Part shown: positions 17,836 to 27,078 of the stretch, piece after piece
Layout of the letters: each line of letters begins with the position of its first letter
Numbering within the stretch: position 1 is the stretch's first letter
Assembly (NCBI RefSeq): GCF_001613795.1
Contig: NZ_LPVZ01000001.1
Coordinates: 62,001 to 126,000, forward strand
From: Thalassospira sp. MCCC 1A01148
GTDB lineage: Bacteria; Pseudomonadota; Alphaproteobacteria; Rhodospirillales; Thalassospiraceae
Reading direction: 5' to 3'
DNA: 64,000 bases
Notes under the pieces: generated by a model
The model's database searches: none
What the model saw: the letters and a program-made list of their open reading frames with translations, nothing else
Told to the model about the DNA's origin: nothing
Made by a program: the position numbers and the translations under genes

Positions 17836-18450
17836 ATGACGGACAATACGGACGAAGAATATGCGTTGCGCTTGTCCTATCTTGAACAGACCGATCCCAA
17901 CTCGCTTGCGGTCGCGCGACTTTATCTTGAAATGGCCAGCAACCATCCCCCCGAAGAACGAGAAGCGGCATTGAAGCTGTTTGATGCTGCGGATGAAATT
18001 TTCTCTTTTCATTTGCCGACGGCGCGCGATGCTGCGGTGGCGGGGCTTGCGCTTAGTCTTAACAACCGCGCAGCGCTTGAGATCGAGGCGGGCGAATGGG
18101 ACTGGGCGGTTGATGCTGCCTGTCAGGCGAACGAATTGCGGCAGGACCGGTTGCGCAATTGTGTCGGGCGCAGAGACGACAGCGAACGCCTTGATCTTGG
18201 TTATTCGCTGGCGGCTCTTGTTCTGGCCCTGCAAGGGGCGGGCAAGCTTGATCTGGCGCGCGATGCGGCCAGCGATGCGGTTGAAGTGCTTGGCACCTTT
18301 GCGGGGATGCGCAATCAGGATGCCTTTATCCTGCTGACCAAGCTGATCTGTATATATGCCGATCTGTGCAGCCGGACCGACCAGTTACCCAATGCGGGCG
18401 TATTGTTGCCGTTGGCAAAGGCATTTTATGGTGCGCGCGGCAAGCCCTAA
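17836..18450 (+). CDS. Helical-repeat (TPR-like) protein of unknown function
   Basis: A 204-residue, Ala- and Leu-rich helical protein. Pairs of helices with TPR-like spacing are visible, for instance LALSLNNRAALEIEAGEWDW and LAALVLALQGAGKLDLARDA. There is no signal peptide or membrane segment. The family was not recognised. It is convergent with the DUF4139 gene and divergent from the membrane protein gene. Confidence 0.65.
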   Translation: MTDNTDEEYALRLSYLEQTDPNSLAVARLYLEMASNHPPEEREAALKLFDAADEIFSFHLPTARDAAVAGLALSLNNRAALEIEAGEWDWAVDAACQANELRQDRLRNCVGRRDDSERLDLGYSLAALVLALQGAGKLDLARDAASDAVEVLGTFAGMRNQDAFILLTKLICIYADLCSRTDQLPNAGVLLPLAKAFYGARGKP

Positions 18451-18468
18451 CAGCACCGCGCAAAGCAA

Positions 18469-18507
18469 AACGACCACAAGGACAAGGTTCTTATCCATGT
18501 GGTCGTT
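18469..18507 (-). terminator. Hairpin terminator of the DUF4139 gene
   Basis: AACGACCACA and TGTGGTCGTT form a perfect 10-bp stem with a 19-base loop between convergent genes. Read on the minus strand, the stem is followed by TTTTGCTTTG. The long loop makes it weaker than a classical terminator. Confidence 0.55.
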
Positions 18508-18533
18508 CTGTTGAAGGGGCCTGTTTGGTGGGA

Positions 18534-19991
18534 TCAGCGGGTGCTGGCCACCGACCATGTCAGGGTGACGTCACTGTTTGCCGGAACATCGATTTCCCAA
18601 CTGACCTGTCCGGGTTGCGGACGGTCGTGCTTGTGGCTTTCGGCAGTGACTTTCCAGTCAACCGGCAGATGTTCGCGGATGGTGATGGTTTCTGCACGAT
18701 CACCGGTGTTGCTGATGGTCCATTCGAGATCGGCTTTGACCTCGTCTGGCAGGTTCGGACGCGCCTTGCGGTCAAGGGATGTGACATTGCGCGTGCCTGT
18801 CAGGTCGCTTGCCTTGCCCAGACGCAGGGTCGCATCGCGCCCAACCGGGGTGAGTGAAATCATGTCCTCGGACAGATAGCCGGTATCACCTGCCGGGGTT
18901 TTGGCATAGATGCGCACGATGCCATCGGGCCATGGACTTTTGGCATCTGTGCCGCCCGCATTGGTAATCTCGATTTCAAGATCCGGGCGTACGAACGTCT
19001 CAGAGCCGTTCTGACCCATATTATAGGCGTTGCTGGATGCGGTAAAAATCGCGTGGCGTTTGACCGGCAAGACCTGTGGGTCAAGCAGTGGTAAAATCAC
19101 CGTATCGCCATCCTGCATCGAAAGACCGTCAAACGGACCATAAACATGCAGGTTTTCGAAACTTGCGCGGTCCGGTTCTTCATTGGACGGTGCGCCACCA
19201 TCAGCCATGGCCGACATCATCATTTCGGTACGCGCAGCCTTGACCATCGGGGGCTGATGAACGCGGTTCGGGTCACCCGCAACCAGACGCAGGCTGGCGT
19301 TGTTATACTCGCTACCCGATGCGTTCATCACCTGGGCAATCGCGGTGAGTTTGAGCGTGTTTTCCCCGCGGTCATAATACGCGGTATAGGATGTATTCCA
19401 GCCAATGCCGCCCAGAAGGTATGCCATGGAAACATGATCCAGCGGGGCACTGGTGGCGATGTCCGCATCAAGGGTGGGTGTGGTGGTGAAGTCATCAGGC
19501 AACTCGGAAATAATCACCTGATCAAGCGCGACCCGTTCAATCCCGGCATCGGTTTGCACCAGGGCCACATGGGTCACCGCGACCAGCGTACCGTCGATCA
19601 GGTCATCTTCACGACGAATGGTGACGGTCTTGCCGATCTGATCACGTAGCAGGTCATCAAGGATGTTGGAACCGTTCGTGCGGTTACGCAGGGACATCCA
19701 GACAAGATCGGCGTCCCTTGCGCTGCCAAGCAGGAAGGAATCATTCATGATGGTGCGTGGCAGGCCATCAATGCGAAGGGTGCTTTGGCCTTCGGGGATG
19801 GATACGTCGCGTTGTTCGGCAATCAGCGAAAGATTGCCCGGATAAACGGTGAGCTGCAGGTTGGTACGGTCATCTGCAGACAGATCAACCGAGGGGCCCT
19901 GTGCGCGGGCAGCTTCGATATCCGGCCCGAAAAACACCGCCGAGCCCAACAAAGCGGCCAGTGCGAAACGATTGCGCAATGCTGCGGACAT
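18534..19991 (-). CDS. Secreted DUF4139-type protein
   Basis: A 485-residue exported protein. The signal peptide is FALAALLGSAVFFGPDIEAA followed by a probable cut after ARA. The body shows the DUF4139 pattern: an N-terminal beta region on which SLRNRTNGSNILDDLL lies, and the YLLGGIGWNTSYTAYYD block in the middle that is typical of the family. The C-terminal half is beta-rich (PANSDVTLTWSVAS). The ATG at 19991 is preferred to longer forms because it starts the signal peptide and has AAGGGA upstream. The family function is unknown. Confidence 0.78.
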   Translation of the reverse strand: MSAALRNRFALAALLGSAVFFGPDIEAARAQGPSVDLSADDRTNLQLTVYPGNLSLIAEQRDVSIPEGQSTLRIDGLPRTIMNDSFLLGSARDADLVWMSLRNRTNGSNILDDLLRDQIGKTVTIRREDDLIDGTLVAVTHVALVQTDAGIERVALDQVIISELPDDFTTTPTLDADIATSAPLDHVSMAYLLGGIGWNTSYTAYYDRGENTLKLTAIAQVMNASGSEYNNASLRLVAGDPNRVHQPPMVKAARTEMMMSAMADGGAPSNEEPDRASFENLHVYGPFDGLSMQDGDTVILPLLDPQVLPVKRHAIFTASSNAYNMGQNGSETFVRPDLEIEITNAGGTDAKSPWPDGIVRIYAKTPAGDTGYLSEDMISLTPVGRDATLRLGKASDLTGTRNVTSLDRKARPNLPDEVKADLEWTISNTGDRAETITIREHLPVDWKVTAESHKHDRPQPGQVSWEIDVPANSDVTLTWSVASTR

Positions 19992-20188
19992 TCCCGATCC
20001 CTTTTTATGGTGGCATGCAAAGTTCTGCTTCAATCCTGCTACTTTTGCTTGAAAAAGTGGCAGGATCAAGGACATGTGGCGACGATTTGAAGAATCGGGC
20101 AAGGGCAGGCAGCACGAATGGCATGCGGCTAGATGTGCGGCTATTGGCACGTGCAATGGGGCTGAATGTCACAAAGAAAGACGACGGA

Positions 20189-20674
20189 TCAGCCAAGCTC
20201 GTGATGGAAGGAATAGCCGCCAGCTTCGGGCAGGTGATGCTGATAGGCGGCTTGGCGACCGGTATCAATAATGATCGGGGCGCGAAGATTGACCGACATG
20301 CTAACCGGCCCGTCATCGGGTTTGTGCAGGGTAACGATCAGCAACACTGCGCCATCGTTCTTCTTGATGCCATGAATGGCAAAGGCCTGTTCAAGATGTT
20401 CTGGCCGGATGGTGTCGCTTTCAAGGTTATAGGGCGCAACAATAAAGGCCAGTTCCGGTTCGGTCAGGCATTGCATCAAAAGGAAGGCATTGCCGCTTTC
20501 TCCGGGGAAGCTGGCAAGGGCGAAAACGTTGTGATCAGGAAACCCCTTAAGCCCGGCCGGGAAGTAAATCGCCTTGTCCCAGACAAATTCCCGTTCGCCA
20601 AAAAGGGTGGTCAGTTTGACGGCGGACGGCACGGCATCCGTGGTCGTGGTGTTCGGGCCTGTCGTGGTCGCCAT
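20189..20674 (-). CDS. fliW: Flagellar assembly factor FliW
   Basis: A 161-residue FliW, recognisable by FPAGLKGFPDHNVFAL near the start, LAFIVAPYNLES in the middle and LLIVTLHKPDDGPVSMSVNL then RAPIIID toward the end. FliW binds flagellin and sequesters CsrA, coupling hook-basal body completion to flagellin translation. AGGAGG 7 bases before the ATG at 20674 fixes the start. Neither csrA nor fliC is within this window, so the gene is detached from flagellar genes here. Confidence 0.88.
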   Translation of the reverse strand: MATTTGPNTTTTDAVPSAVKLTTLFGEREFVWDKAIYFPAGLKGFPDHNVFALASFPGESGNAFLLMQCLTEPELAFIVAPYNLESDTIRPEHLEQAFAIHGIKKNDGAVLLIVTLHKPDDGPVSMSVNLRAPIIIDTGRQAAYQHHLPEAGGYSFHHELG

Positions 20675-20791
20675 CGCGTCCTCCTGCTGATCCGTTTTCA
20701 TGCTGCGCCAGAAGTTATCAAAGCATTTTGGATTGGTATGCCCGATATTCAAGGGTTTGGCAGACCAGGCAGCATTCTATCGCCCGTTTAT

Positions 20792-22156
20792 TTAGCAGTT
20801 GTTAAAGAACACTCTGACAGGTTCGCTAAATCCTTTGACCTGAATTGTTTGCGTCTGCCCATAGCGCGCTAGCAGGGTTGGGGCCGCGACAGGCACTTCG
20901 CTGTGCAGGCGGTTGGCGAATTGTTCGCTCAGGACCGCATCGCTGCCAAGTTCGCGGGTGGCTTTTTCAAGCCGGGCAGCCAGATTAACCGTCGCCCCGA
21001 TCACGGCAGGTGTCACAGCTTCGCGCTGGCCGATATCGCCAACAACCGCCGGACCGAAATTAAGACCCACGCCGATTTCAAGCGGCGCGCCACCGTTGGC
21101 CGGGTCTTCTGCCTGCCATTCGGCGACCTGGGCGATGATGGCCTGTGCGGCACAATAGGCGTTGGCAGCAGGGTGTTCGAGATCATCAAAGGCAGCGAAA
21201 CTCGCCATCACGGCATCACCGATATATTTCTCGACAATCCCGCCATAGGCCCCGATTTGCGATGTGGCGATATAATGGAACTGGTTGAGAAAGCGCATGA
21301 CTTCCTGTGGATCGCGCTTTTCGGCAAAGCGTGAAAAGCCAATAACATCGGCAAACAGAATGACGCATTCGCGCCGCTCACCCACGCGCACCGGTTCGTC
21401 ACGATCAGCCAGCTGATCGGCAAGGACTGTCGGGAAATAGCGGGCCAGATTGCCATGCGCGCGTTCGGATGCAGCCGACTGGTTGATCAGAACCCGTAAC
21501 CGCGAAACCATCACCGCACAGGCCAGCGTAAAGACGATGACAATGATCACCTGTTCGGCCAAGGCGGAAATATCGACAAATTCGGGCAGGTTATAGGTAT
21601 CGATAATTTCCTGCTGCGTGGGGTTCCATTCATCGCCGAAATGCTGGGAGACGATGACGCCGGGCCGGGTCATCAACCACCAGATCGCCCCGCACCAAGA
21701 TACAAACAGCCAGAAGCCAAACCACAGGATCAGGCGCGGCGAAAAGGTCATGATGATGATCGCCATCATGATCATGGAAAAGACCACGCCACGGTCGCGA
21801 ACGACAAAGCCATACAGCCAGGCCGGTTGTTCCAGCAATGGATTGAGCGGATCGGGCACGACCGAGACATAGACGATCAGGACCGCATCAATCACCGCCA
21901 GCAGATAAATCATCCAGTATGACTTGTCGCCGCGAAAGGCGACGAAGAGCTGGACGAATACGCCGGGAACGAACCAGGCGAGAACCTCAAGCAGGGTGTA
22001 AAGCTTGCCGGTCGGGGAATCGGGTTTGCTAAACAGCAGCAGGATAAATGCCAGCAGGCAGATGCGCAGGAAGGCGACAAGGATCAGCCCGCGCTTTTCT
22101 TCGCGGGCAACAAGACGTTCAAAGATCGAATCCGAAGGTTCAGTTTTTGACGGCAT
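20792..22156 (-). CDS. Membrane class III adenylate/guanylate cyclase
   Basis: A 454-residue protein with about six hydrophobic helices (1-260) and a C-terminal class III cyclase domain. The metal-binding Asp residues are in ILFADVIGFSRFA and VEKYIGDAVMASF. The catalytic Asn/Arg helix is GATVNLAARLEKATR. Its ATG overlaps the end of the upstream Crp-type gene by 17 bases, so the two are translated together. A product of cAMP is likely given this partner, though class III cyclases can also make cGMP, and the sequence alone does not decide. Confidence 0.9.
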   Translation of the reverse strand: MPSKTEPSDSIFERLVAREEKRGLILVAFLRICLLAFILLLFSKPDSPTGKLYTLLEVLAWFVPGVFVQLFVAFRGDKSYWMIYLLAVIDAVLIVYVSVVPDPLNPLLEQPAWLYGFVVRDRGVVFSMIMMAIIIMTFSPRLILWFGFWLFVSWCGAIWWLMTRPGVIVSQHFGDEWNPTQQEIIDTYNLPEFVDISALAEQVIIVIVFTLACAVMVSRLRVLINQSAASERAHGNLARYFPTVLADQLADRDEPVRVGERRECVILFADVIGFSRFAEKRDPQEVMRFLNQFHYIATSQIGAYGGIVEKYIGDAVMASFAAFDDLEHPAANAYCAAQAIIAQVAEWQAEDPANGGAPLEIGVGLNFGPAVVGDIGQREAVTPAVIGATVNLAARLEKATRELGSDAVLSEQFANRLHSEVPVAAPTLLARYGQTQTIQVKGFSEPVRVFFNNC

Positions 22157-22883
22157 CAGCAAGAAGTTGTTTCAGCCCTTCGCTGTCCTTGATGACCAGA
22201 CGACCATCACGGCGCGTGATCATCCCCTGTTTTTCAAGTTCACGCAGTTTCTTGTTCACCGCTTCACGCGTGACACCCAGCATCAGGCCAAGTTCCTGTT
22301 GTGACAAGGGCAGGGCAATTCGGATGCCTTCGGGGTCCGGGCCGCCATGGCGTTCGGCCAGCCACAGGATACGCTTGATCAGGCGTGCCGTCAGATCCAG
22401 GAAGTTGGCATCTTCAAGCAGGTCACTGACCCAGCGCAGGCGACGGCACAGAAGGGCCGTGATGTGACGGCGCAGCGGTGCCTCGCGGTCAAAGATTTCA
22501 AAGAAATCATCGCGCGATATAAACAGGGTCCGGGTCGGGCCAACCGCCCGCGCGGTTGCGGTGCGGGGTTCCCCGTCAAGCAATGCGATTTCGCCAAAGA
22601 CAGCACCGGGTGCAAGAACATTAAGGACGATTTCCTTGCCGGTTTCCGACACAGAGGAAATGCGAACCTTGCCCGCCTCAACCGCGTAAAGGCCGTCTGC
22701 CGGTGCACCCTTTTCAAACAGCAACTGCCCATCTTCCAGTCGTCGCACGGTTGCCTGGTTTGAAAGCTGTTCAAGCAGTTCGGGATCAAGATCCTCGAAC
22801 AGGAAGCTGCCTGCCAGAATGCGCGAAGCGACTTTCGCAAGTTGCGGTGATTTGGGACCGGTTACACTGTTCACGGGGTTCAC
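22140..22883 (-). CDS. Crp/Fnr-family transcriptional regulator
   Basis: A 247-residue regulator. The cyclic-nucleotide pocket signature is FGEIALLDGEPRTATARAVG, with the Arg-Thr that contacts the phosphate. The C-terminal HTH is LSQQELGLMLGVTREAVNKK. It lacks Fnr-type cysteines for an Fe-S cluster, so ligand binding rather than oxygen sensing is expected. The gene overlaps the following cyclase, pairing a cAMP receptor with its synthase. It begins at a GTG without a visible Shine-Dalgarno sequence. Confidence 0.88.
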   Translation of the reverse strand: MNPVNSVTGPKSPQLAKVASRILAGSFLFEDLDPELLEQLSNQATVRRLEDGQLLFEKGAPADGLYAVEAGKVRISSVSETGKEIVLNVLAPGAVFGEIALLDGEPRTATARAVGPTRTLFISRDDFFEIFDREAPLRRHITALLCRRLRWVSDLLEDANFLDLTARLIKRILWLAERHGGPDPEGIRIALPLSQQELGLMLGVTREAVNKKLRELEKQGMITRRDGRLVIKDSEGLKQLLADAVKN

Positions 22884-23324
22884 TTTGAAAAGGGTTTCGT
22901 TTCAGAGGGCGAATCGAAATATTTAACTGCCAAAGTAGCACAATTATCCTGTTTTGCTGCAAGCTGTTTTGCAAGCTGTCTCAGGCGGATGTACCTGTGG
23001 CCGCAGCGATTGTGCGCGCGGGCTTTAGCGCCGTTTTAGTTCTCTGTGGTTTGAAATTCAGGCTGCTCTCCCCCAAGCGTAAAGATGTTAAATCATCGCT
23101 TTTTGTCAGGAATTTGACGGTAAATCCGCTGCTGGCGCACGGACATGAATTGATTGCGATTGGTCTGAAAGCCTTGGTATCTGCGACTTTAGGCTAAAAT
23201 ATAGAACGTTTGACAAAATCTCCTATGTTTTTTAAATTATCCCAATTCCGAACAAGGGCCGCTTAGAACAAGAGTGTAAAAAGCAACCTCGGTCTGCGGA
23301 TGTCGTTTTAATCGGGAGGAAGTA
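22884..23324 (+). other. Intergenic region between the Crp gene and the TRAP operon
   Basis: This 441-base stretch is divergent regulatory DNA. It contains the predicted TRAP operon promoter at 23210-23238 and GGGAGGAAG just before the dctP start. A 66-codon frame at 22997-23197 has no ribosome site or recognisable features and is not called. No GntR operator was identified by eye. Confidence 0.5.
23210..23238 (+). promoter_or_regulatory. Predicted promoter of the quinate/shikimate TRAP operon
   Basis: A perfect TTGACA at 23210-23215 and TAAATT at 23233-23238 are 17 bases apart. Transcription would start near 23245, about 80 bases before dctP. The GntR regulator encoded in the operon is the obvious candidate to act here. 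Confidence 0.6.
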
Positions 23325-24350
23325 ATGAAGATGATCTCCAAAGGTGCCTTGTTTGGCGCCGCTTCAATGGTCGCCGCGTCATTTGGTTTTAACGCGCAGG
23401 CAGCCGATGTGACCCTGAACTTTGCCCATGTTGACCCGGCAGAGTGGACCACCTCGAAAAAAGGTGCGGCGTCACAGGTCTTTAAAAACATTGTCGAAGC
23501 AGAATCCGGTGGCCGTATTGAGGTCGGACTGTTCCCGGCCGGTGCGCTGGGCGGTGAAACCGATCTGCTGCAGAATACACAGGACGGTACCCTTGCCATG
23601 TCGATGGTTTCCGGTCCGTTCTCCAAGGTCTGCCCTGAAGCGGCTGTTCTTGATATTCCTTATGTTTTCCCGAACGCCAACGTTGCGTGGAAAGTTCTGG
23701 ATGGTGACTTCGGTGAAGAGCTTGCGGCTCACTGCCTGGAAAAAACTGGCCTGCGTACACTGGCTTATGGCGAAACCGGTTTCCGTAACTTTACCAACTC
23801 CCAGCGCGCGATTGCCGAGCCGAAAGACATGGAAGGTCTGAAAATCCGTGTCATGACCGTTCCGCTGTTCGTGGAAATGGTCAAGGCACTCGGCGGTGAT
23901 CCGACCCCAATTCCGTGGCCGGAAGTTCCGACGGCACTGACCACTGGTACGGTTGATGGTCAGGAAAACCCGATCAGTGTGATCTACGCCAACAAGTTTT
24001 ATGAAATGCAGAAATACCTGACGCTTGATCGTCATGTATATGGCACCGACTTCATTGTTATCAACGAAGCAACCTATCAGAGCCTTTCGGAAGCTGATCA
24101 GGCGCTTCTGCGTCGCGCAGCCGGTGTTGCATCGAACGTGGGCCGTGCGGTTCAGCAATTCAACTCTGCCGAAGGCGTTGCCAAACTGGCAGAGGAAGGC
24201 ATGGAAGTAACCACCCCGACCGCCGAACAGCTCAAGATGTTCCGTGACGCGGCACAGCCAGCTGTCATCGAATGGCTCTCGGGTGAGATCGATGCTGCAT
24301 GGATCGAAAAACTGCAAACTGCCGTTTCCGAAGCCGAAGCTTCAATGTAA
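23325..24350 (+). CDS. TRAP transporter solute-binding protein (DctP family)
   Basis: A 341-residue periplasmic binding protein with a signal peptide ending in FGFNAQA. DctP-family features include GALGGETDLLQNTQDGTLAM, the region IRVMTVPLFVEMVKALGGDP with the Arg that binds the carboxylate, and PWPEVPTALTTGTVDGQE. GGGAGGAAG precedes the ATG. It is the first gene of an operon whose other products degrade quinate and shikimate, so these acids are the inferred ligands. A strong hairpin after it would keep its transcript in excess over the permease. Confidence 0.9.
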   Translation: MKMISKGALFGAASMVAASFGFNAQAADVTLNFAHVDPAEWTTSKKGAASQVFKNIVEAESGGRIEVGLFPAGALGGETDLLQNTQDGTLAMSMVSGPFSKVCPEAAVLDIPYVFPNANVAWKVLDGDFGEELAAHCLEKTGLRTLAYGETGFRNFTNSQRAIAEPKDMEGLKIRVMTVPLFVEMVKALGGDPTPIPWPEVPTALTTGTVDGQENPISVIYANKFYEMQKYLTLDRHVYGTDFIVINEATYQSLSEADQALLRRAAGVASNVGRAVQQFNSAEGVAKLAEEGMEVTTPTAEQLKMFRDAAQPAVIEWLSGEIDAAWIEKLQTAVSEAEASM

Positions 24351-24360
24351 TCGGTGTTTG

Positions 24361-24402
24361 GCGGGTCGGGTGCTCCTCCTTGCACCTGACCTGCCCTTTT
24401 TT
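24361..24402 (+). terminator. Attenuating terminator between dctP and dctQ
   Basis: A 13-bp stem (24361-24373 with 24382-24394, two G-U pairs) and an 8-base loop precede six T residues. Lying inside the operon, it probably acts as a partial terminator that makes binding protein more abundant than membrane subunits. Confidence 0.75.
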
Positions 24403-24460
24403 CCCGCTAACTTGCTTTTAGAAGCATAATAATAATTTTCAGAGTGATCCGGGGGAACCC

Positions 24461-24943
24461 ATGCAGCGCACCGAAAATGCGTTTAAGCGTTTGCTCGCCG
24501 GGCTTTCGGGGTTGAGTATCCTCGTTGTCTTCGGTGTTGTTTTTGCCGGCAGTGTCAGCCGCTATCTGTTTTCTTCCCCGCTGCAATGGAGCGAAGAAGT
24601 CGCGAAATACGCGATGATCTATGGCTGCATGTTCGGTGTGGCCTATGCCTATCTGCAGGGTACCCAGATCACCTTCAGCATTGTTGTTGATACCATTCCC
24701 GCACGTATCCGCCGCAAGCTTGCAGTCATTGTTGATGCAGCGACGCTGGTTCTGGGCGGTATCCTTGCCTATGCAGGCTACGTATTTGCCGCCAAGCGCG
24801 GGGGTATTGTTGCCTCGGGCATTGGCATTCAGATGTATTGGGCGCAAATCGCCATTACCGTGGGTGGTGTCTGCCTCGTAATTGCAGCCGCCTTGCGTCT
24901 TGCTTCGTACTTCAAAGAGAATTCTGCGCGGGGTGAGGCATGA
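24461..24943 (+). CDS. TRAP transporter small permease (DctQ family)
   Basis: A 160-residue protein with four predicted membrane helices, the first LLAGLSGLSILVVFGVVFAG. The family region SSPLQWSEEVAKYAMIYG is present. It forms the membrane pair with the large subunit encoded next, and its stop overlaps that start by ATGA. Confidence 0.9.
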   Translation: MQRTENAFKRLLAGLSGLSILVVFGVVFAGSVSRYLFSSPLQWSEEVAKYAMIYGCMFGVAYAYLQGTQITFSIVVDTIPARIRRKLAVIVDAATLVLGGILAYAGYVFAAKRGGIVASGIGIQMYWAQIAITVGGVCLVIAAALRLASYFKENSARGEA

Positions 24944-26208
24944 TTACCGGTGTTACCCTTCTGACCCTGCTTGCAATTGGTGCGCCGGTCGCATTTGCAA
25001 TCGCGCTTGGCCTTGTTGCCTATATCAGTACGGGCACGTTTGGCCTTGATCTTCTGCCGCAGCGTATTTTTGCCGGTCTGGACAGTTTCACAATTCTGGC
25101 AATCCCGCTGTTTGTGCTGGCGGGCGAGTTGATGAATGCCAGCGGCATCACATCGCGCGTGATCAACCTGGCCAATGCGCTTGTCGGGCACGCCAAGGCC
25201 GGTCTGGCGCAGGTCAACATCTGGTCTTCTGTGATCTTTGCCGGTCTTTCTGGGTCGGCGGTTGCCGATACATCCGCGATTGGGCGTATCTTTATTCCGT
25301 CAATGGAAAAAGAGGGCTATCCGCGCGATTTTGCCGCCGCCCTGACCGCCGCATCATCGGTGATCGGCCCGATCATTCCACCCAGTATCCCGGTGATTAT
25401 CTATGCGCTGATCACCACCAATGTCTCTGTGCCTGCCCTGTTCCTTGCCGGGATTGTGCCGGGTGTTTTGCTGGCGCTTGCGCTGTCGGTTTATGTGCGG
25501 TTCTTTGTCAAAAACCACGCAAAACCGCGCGAACGCATGAATGTGGGCGAGAAGCTCAAAGCCATCTGGAATGGTCTTATTCCATTGTTCATGCCGGTCT
25601 TTGTGATTGGGTCGATCCTGGCGGGGATTGTCACGCCTACCGAGGCGGCAAGCTTTGCGGTGTTCTATGCGCTGGTTGTTGGGTTGTTCGTGTTTCGCGA
25701 ACTGAAACCGGGCGATCTGCCGGCAATTTTCGCAGGCGCGATGCGCGATTCTTCAAGCATCCTGATCATTATGGCAACGGTTGCTGCGGCAAACTGGTTC
25801 ATGACCTTTGCCGGTATTCCGCAAACCGTCAGCAAGTTCGTTCTGGGGTATGTCGACAGCCCGGTCACCTTCCTGATCCTGATCAACCTGATGCTGCTCG
25901 CTGTTGGTCTGGTGCTTGAGGGGATTGCTGCAATGCTGGTGCTGGTGCCGATCCTGCACCCGATTGCGCTTAGCCTTGGCATTGATCCGACCCATTTCGG
26001 GATCATTGTGATCTTTAACCTGATGATCGGCCTGATTACGCCGCCGATGGGGCTGTGTCTGTTCGTTGCAGACGCGGTGGCCGGTGTCGGGATGGCACGC
26101 ATGATCCGCGCCATCATGCCGTTCTTTATCGTCGAACTGATGGTGTTGCTAATCATCACCTTTGTTCCGGGCATCGTTACATTCCTGCCCGAACTGTTTG
26201 GATTTTAG
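24940..26208 (+). CDS. TRAP transporter large permease (DctM family)
   Basis: A 422-residue protein with about 12 hydrophobic helices. DctM landmarks are SSVIFAGLSGSAVADTSAIG at about 92-111, then ALTAASSVIGPIIPPSIPVI, and GLITPPMGLCLFVADAVAGV near the end. It is the ion-coupled transport subunit of the inferred quinate/shikimate carrier. Confidence 0.92.
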   Translation: MITGVTLLTLLAIGAPVAFAIALGLVAYISTGTFGLDLLPQRIFAGLDSFTILAIPLFVLAGELMNASGITSRVINLANALVGHAKAGLAQVNIWSSVIFAGLSGSAVADTSAIGRIFIPSMEKEGYPRDFAAALTAASSVIGPIIPPSIPVIIYALITTNVSVPALFLAGIVPGVLLALALSVYVRFFVKNHAKPRERMNVGEKLKAIWNGLIPLFMPVFVIGSILAGIVTPTEAASFAVFYALVVGLFVFRELKPGDLPAIFAGAMRDSSSILIIMATVAAANWFMTFAGIPQTVSKFVLGYVDSPVTFLILINLMLLAVGLVLEGIAAMLVLVPILHPIALSLGIDPTHFGIIVIFNLMIGLITPPMGLCLFVADAVAGVGMARMIRAIMPFFIVELMVLLIITFVPGIVTFLPELFGF

Positions 26209-26219
26209 GATACCTGTCC

Positions 26220-27068
26220 ATGTTGAAACTCGGTCTTATCGGTAAAGGCATTTCACGGAGTCAGTCGGCACGACTGCACGTATTGCTGGGCCGTATGTGC
26301 GGTATGGATGTCACGTACGAATACCTCGACAGTGATGTGATCAAGAATTTTGACCTGATCAAGCAGCTGACCACCTGTGCGGAAACCGGCTATGCCGGGG
26401 TTAATGTGACCCATCCTTACAAAACAAGTGCGCGCAAACTTATTACGCCGCGCAAACGTCTGCCCGAAGCCTTGGGTTCGGTGAACACGGTTGTTTTCCG
26501 CGACGATGGCTGGCGTGGCGATAATACCGACTTTGTCGGCTTCATGCGCGGGTATCGGGGGCAGTTCGGCGATGCCAAGCCGGGCACGGTTTTACAGATG
26601 GGTGCTGGTGGTGTCGGTCTTGCGACGGCCTTTGGCCTGCGCGGGCTTGGTGCGGACAAGATCCTGATCCATGAAAAGGACGCCGCGCGCGGTGAGGAAC
26701 TGGTCGCGACCCTTGTTGCGGCCAATGCCAATGCGGCCTTTGTCGGTGAAGATGACCTTTCTGACGCGGTGCGCGCGTCCGATGGTTTGATCAACTGCAC
26801 GCCGGTTGGCATGAACCAGTATCCGGGCTGTCCGTTTGATGCCGATCTGTTTGGTGGACAGAAATGGGCGTTTGATGCGGTCTATACTCCGGTTCAAACC
26901 GCGTTCCTGCGCGCCGCGGCCAAATCGGGCATTGAAGTCATGACCGGCTTTGAACTCTTCTTCTTTCAGGGTATTGAAGCATTTGAAGTTTTCAGCGGGG
27001 CAGAGATAGATGCCGACGCTGCAAGGGACGAATACTTCAATGCCTATCCCGAGGCATTGACAGGCTAG
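26220..27068 (+). CDS. Quinate/shikimate dehydrogenase (AroE superfamily)
   Basis: A 282-residue protein of the shikimate dehydrogenase family. The substrate motif is AGVNVTHPYKTSARK with the catalytic Lys, followed by the catalytic Asp in GDNTDFVGFMRG and the nucleotide loop GAGGVGLATAFG. NVTHPYK rather than NVTIPFK is the pattern seen in catabolic quinate/shikimate dehydrogenases. The loop and GLRGLGADKILIHEKD suggest NAD preference, which is an inference. The start at 26220 follows AGGA and lies 12 bases after the TRAP gene. It oxidises quinate or shikimate to 3-dehydroquinate or 3-dehydroshikimate. Confidence 0.87.
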   Translation: MLKLGLIGKGISRSQSARLHVLLGRMCGMDVTYEYLDSDVIKNFDLIKQLTTCAETGYAGVNVTHPYKTSARKLITPRKRLPEALGSVNTVVFRDDGWRGDNTDFVGFMRGYRGQFGDAKPGTVLQMGAGGVGLATAFGLRGLGADKILIHEKDAARGEELVATLVAANANAAFVGEDDLSDAVRASDGLINCTPVGMNQYPGCPFDADLFGGQKWAFDAVYTPVQTAFLRAAAKSGIEVMTGFELFFFQGIEAFEVFSGAEIDADAARDEYFNAYPEALTG

Positions 27069-27078
27069 GGGAAGACAT

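Noticed and set aside
22997-23197. Possible 66-codon gene before the TRAP operon
   Set aside because: There is no ribosome site or recognisable feature, and it ends just upstream of the predicted promoter.
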